A stretch of DNA of 63,214 nt from a virus. This document shows positions 1-7,358 of the stretch, in pieces. Numbering within the stretch: the stretch's first letter is position 1; each line of letters begins with the position of its first letter. The stretch spans positions 1 to 63,214 of IMG/VR virus record IMGVR_UViG_3300009509_000021. The stretch is one strand, 5' to 3'. The notes below the pieces were generated by a model. That model ran no database searches, had not been told where the DNA came from, and worked only from the letters and a program-made list of their open reading frames with translations. Position numbers and translations under genes: made by a program.

Positions 1-41
1 ATAGCCGCCATGCTGCCTCAACCTCTGGCGTGGCGCATGAT
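1..41. repeat. Terminal direct repeat, left copy (circular junction)
   Basis: The 41 bases here are identical to the last 41 bases of the window. Joining the molecule at this repeat restores a continuous reading frame on the minus strand, so the repeat marks a circular or circularly permuted genome. Its short odd length looks more like an assembler k-mer overlap than a physical terminal repeat. Confidence 0.93.
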
Positions 42-172
42 AGCGCGAAGTCCACCTGATTAACGGGGAACTTGTTGAGGAAAAACAGTCGATCCGTCAT
101 TGCAATCAACGTATTCCACAGATGTCGCTTATCATTAACACCTAAGCGTGTAGGGTTCTCAAGTTCTTCCAT
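1..172 (-). CDS. Unknown early protein, N-terminal part (gene spans the circular junction)
   Basis: This is the first part of a 246-residue protein whose remainder lies at the right end of the window. It starts at an ATG at 172, preceded by AAGGAGAAGGAG on the minus strand. The first residues read MEELENPTRLGVNDKRHLWN. Reading through position 1 and on from 63173 keeps the frame open into the segment ending at 62605. The protein is soluble-looking with no recognised family. A motif near residues 148-169 is shared with the next gene in the arm (61948-62589), so the two are tandem paralogues. It lies directly upstream in transcription of those replication-arm genes and 13 bases downstream of the VWA-metallopeptidase gene. 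Confidence 0.85.
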   Translation of the reverse strand, partial: MEELENPTRLGVNDKRHLWNTLIAMTDRLFFLNKFPVNQVDFALSCATPEVEAAWRL

Positions 173-185
173 ACTCCTTCTCCTT

Positions 186-1340
186 CTATTGCCAACTCCT
201 TGAGTCGTGTACCTTGATGGGAATGGTGTCACCATGCGTTGCCACCTTGTCGGATGTGCATACCCAGATAACATGGTAGCCCGGAGGATTACCGTAATCC
301 GTGTAGCCGTCTGTCAAGATGATAAGCGCGTCGGGACGGATCGCCTCTTGTTCCAGCTTGTCGAAGATTGCTGGCATATGGGTGCCACCACCACCTTCAG
401 GCTTGTAGTCAAGCAACTCACCAATATCCTGCAACTCATGTGGACCGTGGGCTTCCGTATCGCACGAGCCAATGTATGCAGTCATAGGTTTAAGCTCAGT
501 CAGGATCGCGTGCATTTCACCAAAGAAGTGAGACATTTCTTGATCGCTAACGGAGCCGGACGTATCTACAAACATGGCGATAGTGCCAACTTGGTAGCTC
601 TCAGTACCCGGCCAGTAAACGTGTGGCGAAATAGCGAGCCGTCGCCTGTTAGGACGCGCCCATGTTGATGCGTCCTTACCAGCAGTACGGTGCAGCGCCA
701 GCTTGACGGCCTCTTTCCAGTCAACCTGCGGTTCGCAGATATCGTTGACAAGACGTTCCATACCAGCAGGGCAGTTGCCTTGCTGCTTGGCTACGTTGGC
801 CGCTGACTTGACAGCACGTTGTACCTGAGACTTAGCAGGCGGCGGTGCGTTGGGGTCAGGTGGCAAGTGAACATCCCAATTCTTATCGGCCTTGGGGTCA
901 TCAGGAACCTTGATGTAAACATCATCAGCTAGGTCATCAGCGCCGTAGTTAGGGTGATGTAGCCCACCCATCGGCATCCGACCCACGTTCGACTTGGCAA
1001 GCCAATCGTTGATGATGTAGTCAGTTGCTTGGTTCCATCGGTTGCCACTGAACTCCTTGAGGTCAGGCCCGACTCCACGATCCATATACATCTTCATGCG
1101 TGGTACGTGCTCGAAGATTACATGGCTTACCTCATGCGCGAGAACAAACACACGTTCGTCAATATCAAGTGGGTTGAACCACGTGGGATTGACGTACAAG
1201 TACTTGCCATTAGTTGCCGCTGTCGGAACAGAATCAGTTTCCTGAATCTCCAACAAATCCATCAGGATCACAGCAAAGAACGGCTGCGCATGAATGAGTC
1301 GAGACAAAGCCTCGCTCAGTTCATAGCTTCGTTTTCCCAT
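186..1340 (-). CDS. VWA-domain zinc metallopeptidase-like protein (DUF2201 type)
   Basis: The 384-residue protein combines a zincin-like N-terminal half with a von Willebrand A domain. Residues 69-73 read HEVSH, an HExxH zinc-binding motif followed by a hydrophobic helix. The C-terminal half holds a MIDAS motif DTSGSVS at 259-265 and a second metal-site segment LTDGYTD near 342-348. This order matches the VWA-like metallopeptidases found beside MoxR ATPases in bacteria. The gene follows the MoxR-type ATPase and a DUF3150-like gene on the same strand, so the three probably form one chaperone-like complex. The ribosome site AAGGAGAAGGAAG sits just before the ATG. The client and the role in infection are unknown. 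Confidence 0.85.
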   Translation of the reverse strand: MGKRSYELSEALSRLIHAQPFFAVILMDLLEIQETDSVPTAATNGKYLYVNPTWFNPLDIDERVFVLAHEVSHVIFEHVPRMKMYMDRGVGPDLKEFSGNRWNQATDYIINDWLAKSNVGRMPMGGLHHPNYGADDLADDVYIKVPDDPKADKNWDVHLPPDPNAPPPAKSQVQRAVKSAANVAKQQGNCPAGMERLVNDICEPQVDWKEAVKLALHRTAGKDASTWARPNRRRLAISPHVYWPGTESYQVGTIAMFVDTSGSVSDQEMSHFFGEMHAILTELKPMTAYIGSCDTEAHGPHELQDIGELLDYKPEGGGGTHMPAIFDKLEQEAIRPDALIILTDGYTDYGNPPGYHVIWVCTSDKVATHGDTIPIKVHDSRSWQ

Positions 1341-1355
1341 CTTCCTTCTCCTTTG

Positions 1356-2543
1356 TTATGCACTAAACATGAACTCATCTTCATCGAAGTCAGGTGCTTC
1401 CTGCTCCTCCTCAGACTCGTTCTCCTCATCTTCCGGTTCCTTCACACCTGCGGGGAGAATCTCTGTTGACAATGATGCCAAGAAGTTCATGTCATCTTGT
1501 GTCTGTTGATTCACCTCTGGCTGATCGTTTTCTTCCGTGACCGTAAACTCGGGGTCAATAGAATCAACGACTTGCACAGGCACTTCGCTTATTGACGTTG
1601 CGTTTGGATCTTTCAGTTCAACACCGATTGTCCACACATCATTGTCACGAACATCCTGAGCAATGGCTCTGGCCGATGACACAGCAGCGCCTGCCAAGCT
1701 CGCGTTGTCCTTGTAGGCATCAACTTCGTGCTGTAACAGGTGCGACTCAATCTTATCGGCAATCGCCTCGATCGCAGGGTTGTTGACAAAGTTCATGGAC
1801 CGAGCCATTTCTGTCAGGTGCTTGAGGTTACCGACCATAGACTTGAACAGTCTGGTCTTTTCACCAGCTACCACCTTGCTTAGCTGCGTGTCCATCCTCT
1901 CCAGTTCCTGCAATAAGCGCCGCTGCACATCCGAGAGAGCGTTCTCCATCTGTGCTGCCATGTTGCGCTCATACAAGTCCTTGAGACCAGTTGCCAGATC
2001 AGCCGGTATGTTGGTGAGCCGGTCAAAGTCTGTGGTCTCAGGAAGCGGAGTCAATGTCATTTCTGCTCCGAACAATGATGCGACCTGCGTGCGGTGCGGA
2101 TACTGTGACGGGTCGTACAGTGCACCGAGACTGACAGCAGATGCTTGGACAGCAGCGTCGTACTCATTCAAGAACTCGTTGAGTACTACTATCGCTTCAT
2201 TCTTCAGCTTGGCGAAGTCACTAAGAAAGGTGATTGACTTCACGGTTGATACAAGGCGATCACCTTTCATCGCCCCGACTGACGCAGTAGTCCACGGTGC
2301 CGTGTTCTCATAGAAGAAACTACGGATACGTGTAAACGCTGCGGCGGTCTCCTTCAGCTTAGCGTCATTGCCCGCCAGCAGATTCTTGACGACAGAAGCT
2401 GCGTTAGACACAGCACCCTTGTCGGCAAGCAGTTCCACGGTTGCGTTCTTGTCGGTCTTACGGCCCGACCAGATGCGAACGTGGAGCTTAGCCAGCATAT
2501 AGTTATTGGCAAGAGCTTCACCAATGTTGACTTTCTCATCCAT
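1356..2543 (-). CDS. DUF3150-like partner protein of the MoxR/VWA set
   Basis: The 395-residue protein is helical, with long charged segments around residues 200-280 and a strongly acidic C-terminal tail rich in Glu and Asp (about 360-395). It lies between the MoxR-type ATPase and the VWA metallopeptidase, 15-25 bases from each, in the order usual for MoxR/DUF3150/VWA gene sets. The family name is inferred from this position and the overall character, not from a clear motif. A good ribosome site (AAAGGAGAG) precedes the ATG at 2543. It may be an adaptor linking the ATPase ring to the VWA protein. Confidence 0.6.
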   Translation of the reverse strand: MDEKVNIGEALANNYMLAKLHVRIWSGRKTDKNATVELLADKGAVSNAASVVKNLLAGNDAKLKETAAAFTRIRSFFYENTAPWTTASVGAMKGDRLVSTVKSITFLSDFAKLKNEAIVVLNEFLNEYDAAVQASAVSLGALYDPSQYPHRTQVASLFGAEMTLTPLPETTDFDRLTNIPADLATGLKDLYERNMAAQMENALSDVQRRLLQELERMDTQLSKVVAGEKTRLFKSMVGNLKHLTEMARSMNFVNNPAIEAIADKIESHLLQHEVDAYKDNASLAGAAVSSARAIAQDVRDNDVWTIGVELKDPNATSISEVPVQVVDSIDPEFTVTEENDQPEVNQQTQDDMNFLASLSTEILPAGVKEPEDEENESEEEQEAPDFDEDEFMFSA

Positions 2544-2567
2544 AATGGACTCTCCTTTGTTGCAGGG

Positions 2568-3659
2568 TTAGTACGTGGTCTGAAGAACCAGCGCACGATT
2601 CTTGGCAATCCACTTGCCGAGCCTCGGGCTGTTGAGAAGCTGACCACCTGACTTCTCAAGCATGGACTTGGCAGCACTCGTCTGAAGTTCCAGCGGCAAG
2701 CGCTCAGTCCACTCCCAGATCGCGTCGATGTTCTTGGCATCAGCGTGGTGCAAGCACAACTGCACACCAGCGTATGCCGCGTCGAGTCGATCCGGTGCCT
2801 TGGCCTTCTTGGGGTCTTTCAGAATCTGCTCAATCGTGGGCAGATCATCAGCGACCTTGAGGAAGGCAAACAACTCTGTGGCAGCACCATCACCAATGTA
2901 CCCTCCCACGAACTCCTGACTAACATGGTCAGTCACGATCTTCATGTTGGGGTGCCCATCGGCATCAGTACCTGCCACGTTCTTGAGGAAGTCCCATGCC
3001 ATCGTGTAGGAACGTGGCGTGTTGTAGGGCTTCGGCTCAGACGGAACCTCCTTTGCAAAGATTCCGGGGTGTGCCTTGGCAAAGGCAATACCCATTGGGT
3101 GCATCTTGTGTTTCTCCCACCAGTGTGCCGACGAGTCGATATCAAAATCGACTTCGATGGTCACCTCGCGGTTGATAAGATGCATTGGTGGGCGAATGAC
3201 AGCACTCTTGTCAGAGAGTCGGTTACTTGTGGAAATAACACGCCACCCCGGTGGTAGCCGATGCTCTCCAAACTTGCCGTCAAGGACTACGGGACCAAGT
3301 GCAGTCTGTGTAAGCAACTGCGCCTGCGACCGTTCATCCAGCACCATGATTCCTCTTGGATGCTTGGCAAGATACTCCTCGCTCGGCATGATCGCCGGTC
3401 GTGTGAAGTAGCTGATACCTTTGCCGTCCTTGTCCTTGGATGGGACGAGAAACCCTCGTGCATCCGGCGCGTCGATGGTCGTGCAAACTTCTTCACGCTT
3501 ACCAAACTGCTCACCGAAGTGCTCAGACAGTATGCGCGGAAAGTCATGCAAGGCGACTGTCGTCTTGCCGCAACCCGGAGGACCGATCAAGTGGAGCGAG
3601 GTGTTGGACTCGTACCAGTTGACGATGGTCTGGGGTTTGTTGAGGTCTTTCATAAGCAT
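2568..3659 (-). CDS. MoxR-family AAA+ ATPase
   Basis: The 363-residue protein has a Walker A motif GPPGCGKT at residues 26-33, a Walker B segment GIMVLDE at about 103-109 and a sensor-like STSNR segment (about residue 145), typical of MoxR AAA+ ATPases that remodel protein complexes with a VWA partner. The reading frame extends 30 codons further upstream, but the ATG at 3659 is preferred because AAAAGGAG lies 7 bases before it; a second ATG two codons later is possible. It is the first gene of a three-gene set with the DUF3150-like and VWA-metallopeptidase genes, and two palindromes lie upstream of it. Confidence 0.85.
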   Translation of the reverse strand: MLMKDLNKPQTIVNWYESNTSLHLIGPPGCGKTTVALHDFPRILSEHFGEQFGKREEVCTTIDAPDARGFLVPSKDKDGKGISYFTRPAIMPSEEYLAKHPRGIMVLDERSQAQLLTQTALGPVVLDGKFGEHRLPPGWRVISTSNRLSDKSAVIRPPMHLINREVTIEVDFDIDSSAHWWEKHKMHPMGIAFAKAHPGIFAKEVPSEPKPYNTPRSYTMAWDFLKNVAGTDADGHPNMKIVTDHVSQEFVGGYIGDGAATELFAFLKVADDLPTIEQILKDPKKAKAPDRLDAAYAGVQLCLHHADAKNIDAIWEWTERLPLELQTSAAKSMLEKSGGQLLNSPRLGKWIAKNRALVLQTTY

Positions 3660-3730
3660 AATGCTTCTCCTTTTCCATTGTGACCCGATGGGAATATTGA
3701 CGTTGGGTGGGTCATGTCTCAACGTCAACA

Positions 3731-3749
3731 GTGAGTATAACATACTCAC
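3731..3749. promoter_or_regulatory. Operator-like palindrome upstream of the MoxR gene set
   Basis: GTGAGTATAACATACTCAC is a perfect 8+3+8 inverted repeat, 72-90 bases upstream of the MoxR start. A related palindrome of the same length occurs at 6144-6162 before another leftward gene. Two sites sharing the outer arms GTGAG/CTCAC suggest a binding site for a dimeric regulator. No binding protein can be named. Confidence 0.5.
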
Positions 3750-3760
3750 ATAGAATGTCT

Positions 3761-3780
3761 ACTGACAAGGACTTGTCAGT
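3761..3780. promoter_or_regulatory. 20-bp perfect palindrome overlapping a stop codon
   Basis: ACTGACAAGGACTTGTCAGT is a 9+2+9 inverted repeat that overlaps the stop codon (3776-3778) of the 68-residue gene. No T tract follows on the minus strand, so it is a poor intrinsic terminator. An operator or an RNA hairpin protecting the upstream mRNA are alternatives. Confidence 0.4.
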
Positions 3781-3982
3781 GGTAGGTACGTACTTCAGCC
3801 ATCGCACGCACTACGTCAATAGCGGTGGCTGTATCCACGATGTATCCGTAGAACTCAAACTCTGCTTCGTTGTTCTCAATAGCTTGACGAGTAGCGATCT
3901 TAAACTCCGCTTCCATCTCGTCCGTCGCTATCGACAACATGCCCGTCTCGTTGTTGTAGATATCAGGCGGTTGGCTACTCAT
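3776..3982 (-). CDS. Small acidic unknown protein
   Basis: The 68-residue protein is acidic with no recognised motif. Its ATG overlaps the stop codon of the preceding gene in an ATGA arrangement (3979-3982), which points to coupled translation and supports it as a real gene. It closes the run of small early genes before the regulatory gap and the MoxR gene set. Confidence 0.65.
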   Translation of the reverse strand: MSSQPPDIYNNETGMLSIATDEMEAEFKIATRQAIENNEAEFEFYGYIVDTATAIDVVRAMAEVRTYH

Positions 3983-4305
3983 CGCAACATCTCCCTCAAC
4001 TCCTCAAGGTCTAAATCCTCAAGTTTACGCTTGCTGTCCACGAACCTAGCATATGCTCGTAAGTCGTGCATCTCTTGGAAGCTGAGACCTTTGGATACCA
4101 TTTCCAAGAAGGCCAAGCGGTGTGCTGCGTACTTCACAGTATCAGCCAGATGCGCAAGACCTTGGCGACTCATATCCATCGCCAACCATTTCTCGCGGTC
4201 CCTGTCGTACTTCTCAAGCGCTTTGACAAGACGCTGATGTTCTTGAAAGCATCTCGTGACTAAGACGATACCCGCCTCGTCCGTAGAGTCCTTTGAAACA
4301 GCCAT
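3979..4305 (-). CDS. Unknown early protein, helical
   Basis: The 108-residue protein begins MAVSKDSTDEAG at an ATG preceded by GGAGGAGGAA, much better than the longer open frame that reaches 4452. It is rich in charged residues and predicted helical, ending in an acidic segment near residues 92-105. No family is recognised. It overlaps the membrane-protein frame upstream by about 92 bases and the next gene by 4 bases. Confidence 0.65.
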   Translation of the reverse strand: MAVSKDSTDEAGIVLVTRCFQEHQRLVKALEKYDRDREKWLAMDMSRQGLAHLADTVKYAAHRLAFLEMVSKGLSFQEMHDLRAYARFVDSKRKLEDLDLEELREMLR

Positions 4306-4513
4306 GACGTTCCTCCTCCATCTCCTGACTACCACGTGGCAAGTCAGCGCAAGCACAATGCTCGGCTGGCGTGATAGCGCGTACTGACACGCGGGTGTCG
4401 CGTGCTTGCTCAATAGCCCACAGTATCCACAAGAATATAAGTGTGCCTCCAATCAATACACCAAGGGCTGCCAATCCCGGTGCTGTGAAATTGCGCCTGA
4501 ACCAATTAATCAT
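4214..4513 (-). CDS. Small single-pass membrane protein (overlapping gene)
   Basis: The 99-residue frame starts with MINWFRRNFTAPG and has one strong hydrophobic segment (about residues 13-33) after a positively charged N terminus, so the N terminus is probably cytoplasmic. Its ATG overlaps the lipoprotein stop codon as ATGA. Its last 92 bases overlap the following gene in another frame, which is unusual; the C-terminal part may not be under protein-level selection. Function is unknown. The pairing with a lipoprotein gene resembles spanin-type gene pairs, but no diagnostic feature supports that. Confidence 0.5.
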   Translation of the reverse strand: MINWFRRNFTAPGLAALGVLIGGTLIFLWILWAIEQARDTRVSVRAITPAEHCACADLPRGSQEMEEERHGCFKGLYGRGGYRLSHEMLSRTSASCQSA

Positions 4514-4743
4514 TGCATCCTCTCCATCATTTGTCCGTATGCTCCTGACTCAAAGCACTTGTTCTCACGCTTCATGTTCTCTCGCGTATCTTCTACCCAC
4601 ACTCCACCATTGCGAAGACACCATGCTTTGTGCTCACGTTCTTGCTGTCTTGCGTAATAGCGGTCCCATTGCTCTACGGTCTGGGGCGTTGTTGAACACG
4701 CACACAGTACTGCAAAGACGATAAGGCTACCTAACATCTTCAT
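4510..4743 (-). CDS. Small lipoprotein
   Basis: The 77-residue protein has a short N-terminal signal with a lipobox ending LCAC (cysteine at about residue 16), followed by a charged, Gln-rich mature part. It is expected to be lipidated and anchored in the inner or outer membrane of a Gram-negative host. It overlaps the preceding gene by 17 bases and the following membrane-protein gene by 4 bases. A lipoprotein in the early arm could modify the host envelope (for example superinfection exclusion); this is inference only. Confidence 0.7.
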   Translation of the reverse strand: MKMLGSLIVFAVLCACSTTPQTVEQWDRYYARQQEREHKAWCLRNGGVWVEDTRENMKRENKCFESGAYGQMMERMQ

Positions 4744-5167
4744 CGTATAATCCCTCCCTCAAGGATCGAGTAAAACCGTGGTCTTTTCCCCACTCTCCAA
4801 TCATCTTATCGTGAGCGATCTGCTCATGGATGTGATCTGCTGATAATGCTTTCGCTCGCAGCCAATCGTTACTCTTGACGGCTCTGTCCAGCTCCATCGT
4901 GTAATTACGCTCTACTGCCAACATCCTGTAGACAAGTGCCAGTTCTTTGACAGCCTCATTTGTTGACACGAAGTTCCTGAGTTCTTCAGCCTCATCGTCA
5001 CTCAAGAGCGCATACACCCTCAGGTAGTTTTCCTGTTGCAGCATCTTGCGTGCTTCACGGAGCGTTGCCTGATAGTAGCGCACCTTACCCTCAAGCTCGG
5101 TGATTGATGCCAACAACTTGTCACGATAAGCACGCAGCTTGAGTACCTTGGCGTTTCGTCTAGCCAT
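4727..5167 (-). CDS. Unknown early protein with coiled coil
   Basis: The 146-residue protein has a basic N terminus (MARRNAKVLKLRAYRD) and a heptad-like helical stretch at about residues 15-50. No family is recognised. It starts one base after the stop region of the preceding gene and overlaps the lipoprotein gene by 17 bases, consistent with one early operon. Confidence 0.7.
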   Translation of the reverse strand: MARRNAKVLKLRAYRDKLLASITELEGKVRYYQATLREARKMLQQENYLRVYALLSDDEAEELRNFVSTNEAVKELALVYRMLAVERNYTMELDRAVKSNDWLRAKALSADHIHEQIAHDKMIGEWGKDHGFTRSLREGLYDEDVR

Positions 5168-5484
5168 TACTCCCTCCCGTATGTGCTGTTCTGAATGGCA
5201 AAGAGCAGCACGTTCCTACACTGGCGTACTTGTTCCACAGGCCAGCGATCTGGATTGTCAGGCAACTCATTGAGAACATCGAAGGTCTCCATGATTGCCT
5301 CGTGGTTACGACGTCGTTCGTCATCCAGTTTGTTCCATTGAGCCTTGATAGCCTCAAAGTTGGTAAGAGCCTCACGATACGCTTCGTGGGCCTTGTAAGC
5401 ACGTTCACGCCACAGCATCCACTTGTGAAAGCTGTACCCTATCGCAAGCCCCATTGCTGCGATTGCTATGCTGATTACATCCAT
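5167..5484 (-). CDS. Small membrane-anchored coiled-coil protein
   Basis: The 105-residue protein has an N-terminal hydrophobic segment (residues 3-20) followed by a long charged helical region, suggesting an inner-membrane anchor with a cytoplasmic or periplasmic coiled coil. The ATG at 5484 lies 6 bases after AAGGAG; an earlier ATG at 5490 abuts the ribosome site and is less likely. Function is unknown. Confidence 0.65.
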   Translation of the reverse strand: MDVISIAIAAMGLAIGYSFHKWMLWRERAYKAHEAYREALTNFEAIKAQWNKLDDERRRNHEAIMETFDVLNELPDNPDRWPVEQVRQCRNVLLFAIQNSTYGRE

Positions 5485-5681
5485 CTCCATCTCCTTGTTG
5501 ACAGCGAACAAATAAGGATTATTAAGATAAGAGCAGTTTACGGCTGGTTTTCAGAGGCCAGTCTCGCTCGCCAGTCATGCTCAGGACCGTGGGCCAATGC
5601 TGATGATACAAGCGCACCCGGCGGGTACACGTGGCCCTATACACCCGGCCTACCACTCCCAAATGAGTGGTGCCTTGGTGA
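5485..5681 (-). other. Gap of about 200 bases with a small hairpin
   Basis: No convincing gene was found between the 105-residue and 144-residue genes. It holds a 7-bp hairpin (5652-5671, arms ACCACTC and GAGTGGT, 6-base loop) just after the stop of the upstream gene. No T tract follows on the minus strand. A promoter or processed leader could lie here. Confidence 0.4.
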
Positions 5682-6116
5682 TTACGTCTTGCTTGAAGCG
5701 GTGCGGAACTCAGCAATGATTGCCAGCGCACGCTCCACATCTCCGAGGATGATCTCATCCTTCGCTTCCTCATACATCTCACGCAGCTTCTTGGCACGCT
5801 TGTCCCATGCTGCGAGCTTGGCATCAGCCGGTGCGACGTATGCCTTGCTCAAGACATCATCCAACTCGTTCATCAGGTGGTAGCTGATCTCGTGCGTCCA
5901 CCTGCCTCCGTCGCGCCTGATCTCAGCCTCGAACGCCGTGATAGCGCGTTTCACCAAGGCTGGTGTGACCTTGACCTTGCCAGTACGCATCAGTTCTGCC
6001 CTGCCGATCTTATCCGCGTCGGGATCTGGTTTCGGGCGTTCGCCAAGCACATTGTAGTATGCTTCCTGCAAACGGGTCAGCGCGTGATCCATCTGTGACT
6101 TCATCATTCTTGCCAT
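5682..6116 (-). CDS. Unknown early protein
   Basis: The 144-residue protein starts MARMMKSQMDHALTRL at the ATG at 6116, directly after a strong purine-rich ribosome site with three GGA motifs; the open frame to 6155 lacks such a site. It is charged and helical with alternating basic and acidic segments and no recognised family. The palindrome at 6144-6162 lies 28-46 bases upstream, so it probably heads a separately regulated transcript. Confidence 0.65.
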   Translation of the reverse strand: MARMMKSQMDHALTRLQEAYYNVLGERPKPDPDADKIGRAELMRTGKVKVTPALVKRAITAFEAEIRRDGGRWTHEISYHLMNELDDVLSKAYVAPADAKLAAWDKRAKKLREMYEEAKDEIILGDVERALAIIAEFRTASSKT

Positions 6117-6143
6117 TTCCTTTCTCCTTCTCCATCGTCGTTG

Positions 6144-6162
6144 GTGAGCATACATTACTCAC
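6144..6162. promoter_or_regulatory. Operator-like palindrome, second copy
   Basis: GTGAGCATACATTACTCAC has the same arms GTGAG/CTCAC and the same 19-base length as the site at 3731-3749, with a less perfect centre. It sits between the stop of the 121-residue gene and the ribosome site of the 144-residue gene. It may be bound by the same regulator as the first copy. Confidence 0.45.
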
Positions 6163-6172
6163 GTTAAGAACA

Positions 6173-6538
6173 CTAGACTCCATACCCACCTGTGCGCTTC
6201 TTGATGTGACGCATCTGTATGACGGTGCGTATCTCTCGCGGTGAAGCGCCGAGTAGGGATTGGTTGCCATACACCTCGTCAATGTAGACACCCGGATAAA
6301 CATGATAGTAGTCTTGCGGCCTGTACCCATGACCGCAATGCGTTTGATGTAGATTTGTTCCCAACCTCTTGGGAGGAAGGTTGGTGTATCGCTTGTTTCG
6401 CTCCTCTAGCTCGTCGTAGTTCTCCCCCCTTGCTTGAGGAGTGCCGATGTTTCTCTTGAAGCTCGCATCCATACACCCAAGCCAGATACTCACCCATGAA
6501 TCTATGGACGCTTGCGGGTCTGGTCGCTTGTATCCCAC
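6173..6538 (-). CDS. Unknown early protein, aromatic-rich
   Basis: The 121-residue protein is rich in Tyr, Gly and His, including a segment HCGHGYRPQDYYHVYPG (about residues 67-83). A GTG start at 6538 is chosen because AGGAGG lies 7 bases before it, although the frame is open to 6559. It overlaps the upstream gene by 37 bases. No family is recognised. Confidence 0.6.
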   Translation of the reverse strand: MGYKRPDPQASIDSWVSIWLGCMDASFKRNIGTPQARGENYDELEERNKRYTNLPPKRLGTNLHQTHCGHGYRPQDYYHVYPGVYIDEVYGNQSLLGASPREIRTVIQMRHIKKRTGGYGV

Positions 6539-6705
6539 GGCGTATCCTCCTTGCTCCACGCAATGATATTATCTTCATTGGCTCTGAGCCAGATCATAAA
6601 CTCTGGTTGGTGAATGAGAGTGCCGTTAGTGTTGACAAGGAGTTGTCTGACAGCACTCAGTTGTGCCCGGACTGGGAGTGTGCGCAGTTGTTTCCAGAAG
6701 TCCAT
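6502..6705 (-). CDS. Small unknown early protein
   Basis: The 67-residue protein starts MDFWKQLRTLP at an ATG 8 bases after GGGGAGG, which is itself within the last codons of the preceding gene. A GTG three codons earlier is too close to that site. The protein has no recognised motif. Confidence 0.6.
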   Translation of the reverse strand: MDFWKQLRTLPVRAQLSAVRQLLVNTNGTLIHQPEFMIWLRANEDNIIAWSKEDTPWDTSDQTRKRP

Positions 6706-6706
6706 G

Positions 6707-7117
6707 CTAGTCACCTCCCCATCGCTCAGTTAGTGCCACGACCCTGAGAAGATCACCACTCAGCGCCGCCCGCCTGATCTCACCGAGGTGCGAGTCCATT
6801 GTGGCCAAGCGTTTGCTCAGATCCTTGTGGAACTGCGCATTGCTGTGTGCTGTACGTTGCCACATGGATAGCTGCGCGGTCTTGTGCCTGATCTCTGCCT
6901 TCTGCCGCTTGACCTTTGCTCCCAAGCTCTTGGTGAGATCATACCACCTGTTCTCAGGCACGTGACGTATGATCTTGAGATACGCCTGTATCTCTTGCAG
7001 TTCGGTGGCCTGACGGTTGATACGCATGAGACAGTCCTGCAACAACGCTGTAAAGCCCGAGTTCTTGGAGCCATACATGGCCGACTGTATCCTGTCGGTC
7101 AGGCGGTCAGTAATCAC
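6707..7117 (-). CDS. Unknown early coiled-coil protein
   Basis: The 136-residue protein starts with a GTG overlapping the stop codon of the preceding gene (GTGA). It is predicted helical, with a heptad-like basic region at about residues 60-110. No family is recognised. It belongs to a string of coupled small early genes. Confidence 0.65.
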   Translation of the reverse strand: MITDRLTDRIQSAMYGSKNSGFTALLQDCLMRINRQATELQEIQAYLKIIRHVPENRWYDLTKSLGAKVKRQKAEIRHKTAQLSMWQRTAHSNAQFHKDLSKRLATMDSHLGEIRRAALSGDLLRVVALTERWGGD

Positions 7118-7338
7118 GAGTCATCGACCAACTCAAGCTGGTCGCCCCCGAGCCTGCGTATCACTGTGGTCTGCCCCATCTCAGGCTCCTGAGAAGTACA
7201 GGTATCACAGGCGCAGTAAGCGTCATCGAACTTGGTCTCGCCCGATGCCTCTGCCACCTTGAGAAGAAACATCACCAGTTCACAGTGATCTTCGTCGTCG
7301 TTATCCAACGCTATTGCGATGTCCTTGATCTTTCCCAT
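7114..7338 (-). CDS. Small acidic protein with a cysteine cluster
   Basis: The 74-residue protein is acidic and carries YCACDTC near residues 41-47, so three closely spaced cysteines could bind metal. The ATG is preceded by AAGGAGAAGGAAG, identical to the start region of the VWA-metallopeptidase gene over 21 bases including the first codons (Met-Gly-Lys in both). Function is unknown. Confidence 0.65.
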   Translation of the reverse strand: MGKIKDIAIALDNDDEDHCELVMFLLKVAEASGETKFDDAYCACDTCTSQEPEMGQTTVIRRLGGDQLELVDDS

Positions 7339-7358
7339 CTTCCTTCTCCTTGCTGTCG

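Noticed and set aside
5230-5883. 217-codon open frame on the plus strand across early leftward genes
   Set aside because: It runs antisense to well-supported coupled genes, lacks a ribosome site and shows no family features.
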